A DNA stretch of 64,000 bases from Welwitschia mirabilis (lineage: Eukaryota > Gnetophyta > Gnetopsida > Welwitschiales), in NCBI GenBank assembly GCA_051453625.1, contig JBOZIK010000001.1, positions 150,369,939 to 150,433,938 on the forward strand. The letters run 5' to 3'. Under the pieces are notes generated by a model, which saw only the letters and a program-made list of their open reading frames with translations, did not search any database and was not told the origin of the DNA. This document shows positions 35,970 to 46,934 of this stretch, one piece after another. Made by a program: the position numbers and the translations under genes. Each line of letters begins with the position of its first letter. Position 1 is the first letter of the stretch.

Positions 35970-36226
35970 AGTACTAGTTTCTCTTTAATGAAACCCAAAC
36001 TAGTTTTATTTCTTTTCAGTGTTTATTTCATTTTTATTTCTTTGTAGTGGTGGGTACTAGTCCACTTGTAGTGATATTCAAACTAATTTAGTTTTGATTT
36101 TTATTTTGTTTGTTCTAACCTAAACAAACATTTCCATATTATGTATTTTGTATTGTAATTCTAACAAACCTTTTATAGATTGCAAACAAAATAAGAATTA
36201 AAAAAAGGCAACATAAACAAAATAAA

Positions 36227-37180
36227 AACTCAACTACAATATAGAAATAAATTTAGAAATTACACATAAATATCTAGAAAATTAATTATGAAATTAAAAC
36301 AAATAAACCCTTTAGTTTTCAAGGAATTAAATAATGCAACTGAGTTTAAAACATGGTTAGTATCCATATTAATTAAGTTAGAACTATTCAATTTTTCTTT
36401 AAGATAAAATATTACCTTATTAGCTCATCAGCTAAGAAATAGTGTAGTATTATGATGGAATCAAAAGAAGGAAAAATTCTAATTTATAAATCAACTATCT
36501 TAGGAAGGTTTTAAGGCTAGATTTTTGAGCTATGTACATATTAGAATTTTATAAAAATGCAAAGGCAAAAGAGTTCTATAGGCTCAAGTAATATTTTATG
36601 ATAGTGGCTCAATATAAGAATATATCCATGGAGCTGTTAAGGTATATTTGAAAGATACTTAAATGTAAGATAATAAAGGTAAGTAGATTCATGATAGATT
36701 TACATCATATTATTCAATAACAAGTTAAGATTTTCCAGCTTAGCATTCTAAATAAACCTCTAGAAAAAGCCACACTTAGTAACGAATCATGGATCAAGGG
36801 CAAGAATGTTAATGAAAGAAAAAGAACATTTCAAGATTGTACATTGATGTAGCTAGGAAAAAGTTCATTATTTTATCATCTATAACTAGCTATGAATGTT
36901 AAGAAATTTTAGATGGTTAGAACTAATGTAATAAAGTTAAAACATTGTTCAAGAAGGGGAAAATAGTTAAGATCCTCAAAATTAACATATTCACTAAGAA
37001 ATGAAACTAAAAATTTAAGAGGGATAGGAGGTTATAATTGTAGAGGTATTCATATGATTAGAAATAACCCTCAAAGAAACAAGAAAGAATAGGCCTCAAA
37101 CAATGTTAGAAAATTGTATGCCTTAATTTGTAATAAAGGAATTTAAACTTTAGTAATATTTGAAATCATAAGTACACTAG
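36227..37180 (+). pseudogene. gag: gag of gypsy copy 2, 5'-truncated at the X junction
   Basis: FSFQGIK starts near 36310 and aligns with gag copy 1 from about 12272 onward, but sequence upstream is segment X, with no LTR, primer site or gag N-terminus. The zinc knuckle (about 37029-37075) reads YNCRGIHMIRNNP, keeping the second Cys and the His. The last Cys is absent as in copies 1 and 3. Many stops. Confidence 0.72.
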
Positions 37181-37239
37181 CAAAGCTTTTTATAAGAATT
37201 TTATTGAATCCAAAAGCATCAAACTCCTTCATTTTCATT

Positions 37240-37480
37240 TATTTATTCCAAATACTATTTCCTACAATTAATAATAGAAAGTAATTATTCATGAAACTTT
37301 TAGATGGTATCAAAATTAGAATACTTAGTAAAATTTCTATATGTAATTTGGACGTTGGTGATCATACAGTTCAAATGCAACTTCTAATTTTACAATTGGA
37401 TTACTTTGACATCATTCTAGGTGTGAATTGGATACAAAACAAAAGGCTTAAATAGGATTCTACTTTAGAAAAATTATAGT
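37240..37480 (+). pseudogene. Protease relic of gypsy copy 2
   Basis: NLDVGDHTVQMQL at about 37357-37395 and DYFDIILGVNWI at about 37404-37437 match the protease C-terminal region. The flap and catalytic loop are too decayed to read. Confidence 0.6.
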
Positions 37481-37599
37481 TTTAGGTCTTAGAAATGAGA
37501 AATCTAGTTATCAATTAAGCCAAGACCTATTATATTAAATTTGAGTAAATAAAAGCAACAAAAAGGAAAGTTAGAATAAATAATGCTTTTGGCTTAATA

Positions 37600-38300
37600 A
37601 AGTAGCTATCTTCCTTATAATATTAGTCAAAAATTTTAGAAATTTAGTAATATAGGAGTATATGGATGTGTTTCTAGATTAATCACTAAGATGTACTCCT
37701 ACTAAAAGAGATTAGTTTGAAATACCTTTAAAACCTAGTATATAATTCATGTCTAAAGCCCCTTATAAAAGATCTCTAGTTTGGTTAGTAGAATTAAAAG
37801 CACAACTAACATTCTATAAATTATACAATGCTAAATCGAGTGATGAGTAAGAATAGTTATTCCTTACCATGAATAGAAGACATATTTGATTAGCTAAAAT
37901 ATGTAAAAATATTTTCTAAGATAGATCTTAAATTAGGACATCACTAGCATTAAATTAAAGAAGAAGATATTTTCAAAACTATGTTTAAAACTTAGTATAA
38001 ACGTTTTGAATTCAAGATTATTCCTTTTTTCTCATCAATGCTTTAGCAGTATTTGTGATAGTAATAAATAATATATTTAAACAATACCTTGATGAATTTA
38101 TGGGTGTTTTTATTAATGATATACTAGTGTACTCTCCAATAAAGAAAGCCCATGAGTAGCATCTGAAAATAATGTTAGATACCTTAAGAAGAAATCACAT
38201 TTATATAGATCTTAAAAAGTGTGAGTTCTAATTGTCAAAAATTAACATTTTGGATCATGTAATATGATAAAAAGGAGATAATGTAAATTATGATTAGGTT
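37600..38300 (+). pseudogene. RT relic of gypsy copy 2 with an internal deletion
   Basis: The motifs match copy 1: SKAPYKRSL, KIFSKIDLK, FEFKIIP and FINDILVYS (38109-38135), again with Asn for a catalytic Asp. About 100 bp present in copy 1 (the LLDKG to CIDY segment) are deleted near 37818-37835. The same deletion marks the fragment at 18942-19276. Confidence 0.75.
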
Positions 38301-38439
38301 TAAGTAATATTGAATTAATCTAAAGTAGAATCAATAATAAAAGTAAGGCATTTTTTTGGTTTTATACATTATAGTAGAAGGTTTATTACTAATTATTCTA
38401 AGATTGGTATTCCTTTAACATGTCATTTAAGAAACAATA

Positions 38440-38890
38440 ATCAATTTGTATGTACTAATTAATGTGAAGATACTTTTCAAATATTAAAATCAACACATAC
38501 TTTAGTTTCTATCTTAAATATGTCAAAATCAGGAAAGCCTTACATAATTTATTATAATGCATTAGGAGAAGGAATGAAAGTAATTTTAATACAAGAATGT
38601 AAGGTTATTGCCTCTAAAAACTTAAAGGTTTATAAAATAAATTATTTAGTCCATCATCTAGAAATAGCTATAGTAATATATGTACTAAAAATATAAAGAT
38701 GTTACCTTTAAAAATAGCATGTAAAAATCTGGAAAGATCATAAGAGTTGCAAATATATTCAAACCTATCCATCTTAAACCTTAGCTAGAGAATATGGATG
38801 ACTTTTTATAAGAACAGGATATAATAATAACTTCTCATGTAGATAATAAAAATATGGTAGAAGATGCTTAAATTAGAAGAAAATATACAA
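38440..38890 (+). pseudogene. RNase H relic of gypsy copy 2
   Basis: Aligns with copy 1 RNase H: KVIASKNLKVYKINYLVHHLE-like (with breaks), then DHKSCKYI-like and EDA-RR-type ends. Stops throughout. Confidence 0.62.
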
Positions 38891-38959
38891 TTTATAGCCT
38901 CATTATAAATATAGATTTTTAAATGATAATAATTAATTCTTAGAAAATTTGTCACTTAT

Positions 38960-39830
38960 GTGATAAGATTAAGGCCTCTAAAATAAATTTAGCAAACTAT
39001 TTAAATAATATTATGGTACCTAATATTGAGCATATGAATAAGATGATTTTGATGAATTTCATATAACTAAGTACTCTACTAATCCAAGAGTTAGCAAAAT
39101 GTATAGAGATATAAAGTAATAATATTGATGCCTATGAATAAAATTAAAAATATCCAATTATGTAGTAAAATATATTATGTATTAGCTAGTTAAAGAAAAT
39201 CATAGACATCTAGCATGATTCTTATATCCTCATAAAGTACTAGAATGAAAATGAAAGACTATTGAAATGGATTTTATTATACGTTTAGCTAGATTAAAGG
39301 ATGGATTTGATGCCATAATGGTGGCAGCTAATCTATTAACAAAAAGTGCATACTTTTATTCAATCAAAATTATTTTTTTAACTATAATAATTGAGAAAGA
39401 ATATATTAAAAATATAATAAAACTTTATAAAATTTCTAAAGTAATTATTTCAAATAGGAATCACAAGTTTACATTTAGATTTTAGATAGCATTTAATGAG
39501 GAGCTTAGTACTAAATTAAAGTAAGCATTGTGTTTCATTCTTAAACTAATAGAAAAACAAGAAAAAATAATTTCATTTTAGAAGAACTATTAAGATTAGT
39601 AACATTAGATTTTGATGAATCCTCAATAGATCATTTAACCTTGGGGGAATTTGCCTATAATAATAGTTATTAATAATTCATTGCATGTGCATCATTTGAA
39701 TTTCTTTATGAAAAATTTTATAGAATATTAAAATCTTGGTTTAATGTAGTTGATAAGAAGATATTAAAGGTTTTATCTATTCAATAATTGAAAAAAAAAG
39801 TTGATGTAATTCGGCAGAGGCTACAGAAAG
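38960..39830 (+). pseudogene. Integrase relic of gypsy copy 2
   Basis: The open piece 39267-39485 covers much of the catalytic core: MDFIIRLARLKDGFDAIM keeps the first catalytic Asp, and KVIISNRNHKFTFRF shows Asn in place of the second. Downstream, FAYNNSY near 39650 marks the end of the core. The N-terminal zinc-binding part is readable but broken. Confidence 0.75.
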
Positions 39831-39929
39831 TAAATGATGGGTAAGCTAAACATACAAATAGGAAGATATAGAATGTCAAATTTTACAAAGGAGACCATGT
39901 TATTCTCAACATATTTCATTTTAATATCA

Positions 39930-40250
39930 AGAACAAGTTAACCCTAATATGTATAGGGCTATACCAGACAATAAAAAATGTTGGTCTTATATCAACAATT
40001 ATAATCTATTTCATGTCTTTTTATTAATGAATATACATATGTTGTGATCAAAATAATTCCTATGTAAGAAGTAAATATTCAACCTTATTATATATTAAAA
40101 TCTTAATCTGTTAAAATTTTAGGTAAAAATAAAGTTGAATTCAAAGTGAAAAAAATTCAAGTATCTAAAATGCAATGTTTAGGTTAAACTAAAGTAGAAG
40201 AAGCTTGAAAATTTAAAATAGATATTTTATAGTTGAAACTTGAACATTCT
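39930..40250 (+). pseudogene. Integrase C-terminus and chromodomain-like tail of gypsy copy 2
   Basis: YNLFHVFL near 40000-40025, then a KNKVEFKVKKIQV segment near 40125-40170, align with copy 1. Chromodomain assignment is by position and pattern only. Confidence 0.42.
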
Positions 40251-40275
40251 ATAAGTTTCCAAGAGGAAAGTTCTT

Positions 40276-40286
40276 AAGGAGGAAAG
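40276..40286 (+). promoter_or_regulatory. Polypurine tract of gypsy copy 2
   Basis: AAGGAGGAAAG lies three bases before LTR3, which starts TGTGACATTC at 40290. Confidence 0.7.
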
Positions 40287-41585
40287 AACTGTGACATTCA
40301 TACTTTTAAAGCCAAGGAAGAATGATCTTTAATTTGATTTAATTATGTGATAAAAAACAAGATTAATAAATAAATATATTATTATTTTCTATGAAAATAA
40401 TTTAATTTTTAAAAATTTACAAAAGTTAGAAACCTAGAGTTAAATCAATTTTTTAAAAGTGAATTTTGTTAAAGTTTTTGTTTCTTCAAAAGACCAAATA
40501 TAAAAAGCAGGGCTTTACAGAAAACTAAGTGATCTCTTATAATAGTAACAATGCATTAACTCTATTTATAAATATCTTGAATCTTAAAAATAGTTTTTTT
40601 TCTTTTATTATTAAGAATTTATTTAGATTTTGAATTTTATAACTCAAGAAGAAGTATTTCAAACCTTAGGAACTACACTTCTTCTAAGTTTTTGGGTTTA
40701 GTTCAAGATTATTTTTCTTCTTGTGTGGTGGTTAATCTAGTTCTTAATACTGATTTTTCTATCTTGTAAAATTTTCCTTTTTTTTTAATAATCATTTCTT
40801 ATTCTTGATTATTTGTTTATTTAGAAAATTTTTGGATGTTTCAAATCTAAAAATTTTAGGAAAATGTTTTTAGGCACTAAAGCATAGCTAAGATTTTTGC
40901 TTTACTTGGTAAATAGTAAAACTAACAATCTAGATAGGGTAACTTGATGGTGTAAACTTTAAAGGGGAAACCCTCTATTGGAATTCCATGGTCATGAAAG
41001 AAAACTTCTAGGCAGAATAGAGAAAAATATAAAAAAAGAAAAAAAATGAAATCCTTGCACACCTGTATTGTTAAAACTATAAATCTTATTGAACATAGAT
41101 TTAAGTTAATTAAAATGATCACTTTTTTATTTTATAACTTTTGAGTTTTTCTCCTTTTGTCTCTATTTTAGATCCTCTTAAATTTTCCCCCTCTTTACTT
41201 ACCTAGGCCATACTAAGAACTATGTTTTTTTCATAGTTTTAATCCACATCACTTTTTGACAAGTAAATAAGCTTGATAAGAATTTTACTATTAAATGGTG
41301 GTGGTAAATTTTTTTTGAAAATTTGATATATTATCCTTAAATTTTGAGGCCTTATAAAGATGAAATGCTATAAAAATGATTTTTTTTGTGTATGAGTAAA
41401 TAATTATTATATAAACCAAGTTTATAATGCCTCTCTACTTGCAGAATTATTTAGAGAAAGCTATATACCTATAATGCATCTTATAGAGTGCTATTGTATT
41501 ATGTTAATGGGAAGTCTTACATTGTCCCTTGCTAGTAATGCTTTATTTTATCTATCTTTCTTTTGCTAGAAATTTTCCATTTATC

Positions 41586-41595
41586 TATATAAATA
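41586..41595 (+). promoter_or_regulatory. TATA-like box of gypsy LTR3
   Basis: CTATATAAATAG, the best preserved version of the TATA-like site shared by LTR1-LTR3. It is followed within 40 bp by the pyrimidine-rich block. Confidence 0.55.
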
Positions 41596-43099
41596 GATGA
41601 AAAAAATTTAAATCATTTGATATTTTATTACCCTTCTTCCTCTAATTTCTTAAAGTCCCCCTTCTTCGTAAAGATTCTAATCCTACTCTTCCCCCTTTTA
41701 CCCCTTATTTCAAACCTCTTTATTCTCTCCCTAAAGTACTTAACTCCTCCTCTTTGTAGAAGTTCTTAAACCTTTTCCTCTGTGAATTCATAAACCCCTC
41801 CCCCTTTAAAGTTATCAATTCTATTATCTTTAAAGTACTTCCCCCTCCTTCCCTTTTTAAAGTTACTTAATCCCTCTTTATTTCTATCCTAGGATTCTTA
41901 ATCCCCTAAATGTTCTTTTAACCCTCTTCCCTAGATTCTTAACCCCACTCAAAAACTTTTCTTTATATAATTTCATACTCCTTTTTTTATAGCAATCTTT
42001 ATATTGTTTTTTTTAGCATATTCTTAACTTGTAACTCCTTTAAGATATATTTTACAAGTATTTGAATGTTTAAATACTTATAAAGCGGTAAAATGGAATT
42101 AAGATTAGTGTTATTAGGTTTTTCTTATAAGTGTAGCCATTAATTTAGCCCTTATAAACTCCATGAACTATTTTTAAAATAGCCTTTAAAACTATTTAAA
42201 AATCTAAAATGCTTATTAGAAAAGTAAAAGAGGTTTTAATAATGATGGTAATGATCTCTCTTCTTGCAAATAAATTTTATATTTTTATTATGCTATTTGT
42301 AGATTAGGATTTATTTCCTATAAAGTCTTTCTTGTAGGACTTTGTTTTGTGCTTGTAATTTATTCTTTTAATTTAGCCCTATCTATAGGGCTTTGCTAAT
42401 GAGTTATAAAAATTAATCTTCCACTTCTTATTTTTTTATTTTCTCTATTGGTTGATGTCATATTCCAATATAATCTTATTAGCTTATACTATGATTATTT
42501 AGTTATAACATAACTAAAAATGACAACATTAGCAACATAATGAGTTTAAAGTATAAAAACATATTACTTAATTAGTTTTTTAAGTGATTATTACATTAAA
42601 AATGATAAATTTTATTTATTTTAGCTCTTTAAATTAATGGCTGTCTAGCCAGAGTCTATTTAACTAATAATATCTAGTTTCTAGAATGATTTAGATTATT
42701 ATTTAAGTTTGTTTAATATTAAATGAATGTTATCCTATAAACTTGCTCTAAATCAAGTTAAAATGTTTAATTCTAAACTTTATTTTGACATTATAAAAAT
42801 ACTCTTTGTATATAGATGTTGTAATTCTAAAGGAGTTAATTTTTAATATAATGTGCCATTTTTTTCTATTTAATATATAGTTATAGTCTACATTTTTAAG
42901 ATAATTTTTGTGATAAATGAAATAGTATAAATAGGACTTCCAATTAAGCTTAGAAAACTCTTTTAATATTAATTTTATAAGTTCCTAAACTTTTGGAAGC
43001 TAAAATAAAGGGATAAAAGGATATTTAAATAGAATAATAAATACTTAAACAAATTAAGTTATAACAGACAAATTTAATGCTAACCAAAAATATACTTAT

Positions 43100-44380
43100 T
43101 ATTAGATTATATTTGCCAATTGATGTCAAACTAATTTCTCTAGTGTAGTGAAAAATGTTACATGTTGTGTGCAGATGAGATTGAGTTTTGCAAGTGAAAG
43201 ATTTGGATCAAAATACATAAAAGAAACTACTCAGTTATGTTTATCTCCAATGTGGATTGACTAGATCCTAAAGGAATCAACTACACCTGAAGTAGACATA
43301 AAGAAATGAACTAAACCCAGAGGGATCAACTAGATTATGAAGGGGTCGATTGGACCTCTAATCCTAAGAACCAGTATCCTTGAATCAAACAGAAAGGAGT
43401 CGACTGGATTTGAGGAGAGTCCCAGACCAAGAGAAAAGGGGTCTACAGGGTCTTTCATGGGATCAACCAAACCTAAGAAGATGACATTTAATAGTTCTAG
43501 ACTAAAAGACAAGGATTCAACCAGATCTAGGATTTGATTGACTGAGTTCTGATGGGGTCGATCGAATTTTTATGGGGCTAATAGGATGGTACAGAAAAGT
43601 AAATTTTGTAAATGTTATATCTCCATTACCTAGCCATTACTTAGCTATTTTTTAGTCATTTATAGTCATTGGAGGTGCAATTCAAATCTAATAAACCCTA
43701 GTAACCCTCTATTTTAACTAGCTAGGTAAAAGATAACCTAAAGAACTTTTGGAATTTTTCAAATCTATCGTATTCATTTTAAATTGAAAAGATCAACTAG
43801 TATATTTCATTAAAATATCTTTATATTAATACATATCTGATTGAGGAGATCTATTCTTGGCAAAAGAACTTCACTCAGAATTAGATCTAAGAACATTATC
43901 ATTGTATTCATTGAGAGAAGAGATTTATTCATTATACTGATACTGAATAAGTAATATTAGAGCTACCAAGTCTTTGTTGCATCACTTTTATTTGTCTTTA
44001 AAGGTTGAAACTTAGCCTGTAAAAGTTCATTCTCAAGGTTGAAACTTATCTTGTAAAAGTCTATTTTTAAGGATTACCAAGTAAGCCTAACAAAACTTGT
44101 GAATTAATAAAGATTCAAGATAAAGATTAAAAGAAGCTGATCATCGAGAGTAGAGTAGGGGAGTTTTTGAACCACTATAAATCCTACATGCATCTAAACT
44201 AGTAGTTTATGTTTCAGTATCTTTGGATCCATTACTTTCAGTTTTTTATTTCTCATATGTTTATTCTTGATTTTATTATTCTTACATGCAAGCAATGATT
44301 ATATTATCTAAATGTGTTTTTGTTTATAAGTTTTTAAAGAACCTATTCACCTCCTCCCCCTAGAGTTCTTGATCCTATCA
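43100..44380 (+). repeat. Copia 5' LTR
   Basis: Starts TATTAGATTATATTTGCC (TG start decayed) and ends GATCCTATCA before the primer site. About 80-85 percent identical by eye to the 3' LTR. Contains about eight copies of a GGGGTCGACTGGA-like motif at 43225-43580. Open frames on both strands across these motifs are repeat-derived. Confidence 0.82.
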
Positions 44381-44382
44381 TT

Positions 44383-44399
44383 TAGTATCAGAGCTTAGG
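44383..44399 (+). promoter_or_regulatory. Copia primer-binding site (tRNA-Met)
   Basis: TAGTATCAGAGCTTAGG, one G-to-A change from TGGTATCAGAGCTTAGG, two bases after the LTR end. Confidence 0.8.
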
Positions 44400-44479
44400 T
44401 TAGTCTTTGAGAGATTTTTTACAGATCTAAACTTAAGAATCCTAAAAATTAGTAACCCAACTAATGGATTTTTAACTAG

Positions 44480-45780
44480 TCATCTATCATGTTTGATGGT
44501 TTAATCTATTCTTATTGGAAATCTAAGATGAAAATATTTCTTAGATCCCTAGATGTCGATGTAGAAGAAGTCATATACAAAGGTCATATTGTATCTATGA
44601 TAGCCTAGATAGATGCAAATAGAAATACTATTTTAGTTCCCAAATCCAGAAACTAATGAACTCTCGCAGATAAAGCAAAAGCCACAATGGATGCCCGTGC
44701 TCTTAGTGCTATTTTTTATGTAGTCTGTACAAAAGAATTTAAAAGAATTTTAAACTATAATCATACAAAAGAAACTTGGGACATTTTGGAAGTTTCATGT
44801 GAAGGAGCATCCACTTTTAAACAAGAAAAACTACAAATGCTTATTTTTAGATTTGAAGACATTCATATGGATAATGAAAAAACCTTGTAGGAATTGTTTT
44901 CTAGACTTATAAATATAGTAAACTCAATGGAAAGCCTAAAAAAATACATGGAATAAAGAAAAGTGGTAAGGAAAGTGTTGAGATCCCTACCCAAAAGATT
45001 TGAACCGAAGGTAATAACCATCAAAGAAAACAAAAACATCAGTGCAATGACGTTGAAAGAACTTCAAGGTAATCTTCAAACCTATGAACTTAAATTACTA
45101 AAGATAAAAGAAAAAGTGTTACTTTGAAATGTGTGCAAGAGGATTATAGATCTGACAGATCAGATGAATAACTTGACAATAATGAAGTGGCTCTTATAGC
45201 CAAACATTTCAAGAGATTTTTCTATAGGAAAAAGGAATGAGCACTAAGCAAGAATCCAAAAAGAAGTAATCCAAAACAAAGTATAGAACAAGATAAGGAA
45301 AAGGAAGTCTAGTGCTAATCATACAAAGAATTAGGACATATGACCAATGAATGTTCCAACACTAGAAGAGAAAGAAGGAAGCCTAAAAACACTTCATTCA
45401 TGGTAACTTTGAATAATGAAAATGATGAAGTCAAAGAGAACTACTTAGATTATGGATCAGATAGACAAAGGAAATTATCTTTCATCGCCCTAGTATCATC
45501 TCTCAAGAATGTGCCTAGTACTTTAACATCAGATGACTTAGATATGATTAACAAAGAGGAAGATGAATTAGAAGAAACCTATTAAGAGTTATATGAAGAA
45601 TATGAGAATCTCGTCAAAAGAATCAATGAGTTAAACAAAATAGTGAAGACCATTACAAAAGAAAAGGAGGAAGTTAAAGAGAAATATAAAGTACTTAAAG
45701 CCAATAAGTTTAGGATAATTACCCAGGTAAATGATCTTTCATTCTTTATAAATACATTTTTTGGTAGTTCATCTAAACTG
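44480..45780 (+). pseudogene. gag: Copia gag relic with zinc knuckle and coiled coil
   Basis: Domains in order: a UBN2-type gag region (open piece 44687-44890 with YNHTKETWDILEVSCEG; then LFSRLINIVNSM, KVLRSLPKRFEPKV and LKELQGNLQTYE to about 45110); a zinc knuckle near 45310-45355 ending ELGHMTNEC, with one Cys changed to Tyr and a stop inside; and an acidic, coiled-coil tail (YEEYENLVKRINELNKIVK, about 45590-45700). Such a long coiled-coil gag tail is usual in Sireviruses. Only a handful of stops break it. Confidence 0.75.
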
Positions 45781-46089
45781 GAATAGATGCTTGGAATATG
45801 AAAGAAAAATGGAGATAAATTAGATATTGGTTTTGGAGCATAGATTTTCATGAAAAGAAATAAACCAAATATGTAAGTATATGTCAAATATCGTATGCAA
45901 TTTTTGTGATAGATTTGGTCATTCAAAACTATTTTGCAAATTTAGATATATGATGTTTACTTTTAAACATTTCAACTCTTTACCATTTAAACTTATTCCT
46001 AAGAAGAATACACCACCTAAGTCAAATAAGACTAAGTGGTTTAAAGCTAATAATCTTCAAAGCTTTATGACACAAATAAATTATAGAGA

Positions 46090-46500
46090 ATCTCATTTAA
46101 AAAGTTGGTATCTAGATTTAATACATATGCTAGAAGATAAATCAAGCTTTTAGAGTTTGAAGAGCATAAATGAAGGAGAAGTCATTTTTGAAAACAATCA
46201 AATAGCAAAAATAGAAGGTATAGGAAGCATCAAAGGAGGTATGTTATCAAATATCAATAATGTATTTTATATGAATGGTTTACAACACAACTTACTAATG
46301 TTAGTCAACTTTGTAACAAAGGGAATAAAATAATTTTTAATAAATCTAAATGTATAGTTGAGAATGAGAAAATGAATGTTGTTATTTTCATTGCAAAATG
46401 TGTTGATAATGCTTACAGATTAGATGTTAAAACTCTTAATTAACCAATTCATACAAATCAACATGTTAGAAAATATTATGATAAAATTAAATCGGTTTTG
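46090..46500 (+). pseudogene. Copia protease and pre-integrase scrap
   Basis: KSWYLDLIHMLEDKSSF (about 46102-46150) corresponds to the WYLDSG-C-S-RHMTG protease region, with the catalytic DSG reading DLI. QLCNKGNKIIFNKSKC (about 46305-46350), then FIAKCVDNAYRLD, are pre-integrase motifs. After about 46500 the polyprotein stops being recognisable: integrase, RT and RNase H are missing, not just broken. Confidence 0.7.
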
Positions 46501-46589
46501 TAAACTATGATGTAAAATCCAATTCTGATAATCAATTTATCTTTTATGAAAGTGATCTAGAGTTTAGTATACTATCCCTTCATTGATTT

Positions 46590-46934
46590 CAAGGCAGTCA
46601 ATGGGATCTATGATTTGATCAACTAGATGTGGTTGGTCGAACAACCTGAAAGTCCAGTCGCCCAGACCTCTTATAGTACTATAAACCCACGTCTCGATGG
46701 ACGGACTAGATGTTTGAGCGATTAACTAGATCTGACAGATTACAGTGTGAAATTACAGTTGGTGGACCTAATTTCTTTGTAAAATATGCCCTATTTTCCT
46801 CAATATATAAAAGAACTAGAATCCTAACTTGTTTCTATCTCAATCTAGTGCCTCCAAGTTTCTTCAAGATTAAGAGAACTTTACAATTAAATTTAATGAT
46901 TTTCTTAGTTTTTCTTTCCTTCAAAAGTCTTAGA
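46590..46934 (+). promoter_or_regulatory. Promoter-like leader of the copia 3' ORF
   Basis: This stretch carries several GATCAACTAGA/GGTCGAAC-type motifs like those in the LTRs (46610-46740). A strong TATA-like sequence, ATATATAAAAGAAC (46802-46815), then a leader of about 120 bp without a good competing ATG, leads to the ORF start at 46935. It resembles the U3/R layout of an LTR. A separate promoter for the downstream ORF is an inference. Confidence 0.5.

Larger units (their letters stand above)
21042..36226. repeat. Segment X copy 1 (right flank of gypsy copy 1), split by a LINE-type insertion
   Basis: X copy 1 comprises 21042-27158 and 35987-36226, about 6.36 kb. It aligns along its length with X copy 2 (50673-56945) at roughly 75-85 percent by eye. 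It starts with ACTTA, the duplicate of the sequence before LTR1, so X is best read as the original target DNA beside the insertion. No convincing gene was found in it. Small open frames such as 22529-22717 and 24581-24784 are not kept in copy 2. X then runs straight into a truncated gag at about 36227. Confidence 0.7.

Noticed and set aside
43330-43537. Overlapping open frames on both strands in the copia LTR
   Set aside because: They follow the repeated GGTCGAC motif inside a non-coding LTR.
45582-45926. Minus-strand open frame of 114 codons
   Set aside because: It is the antisense shadow of the copia gag coiled-coil region.
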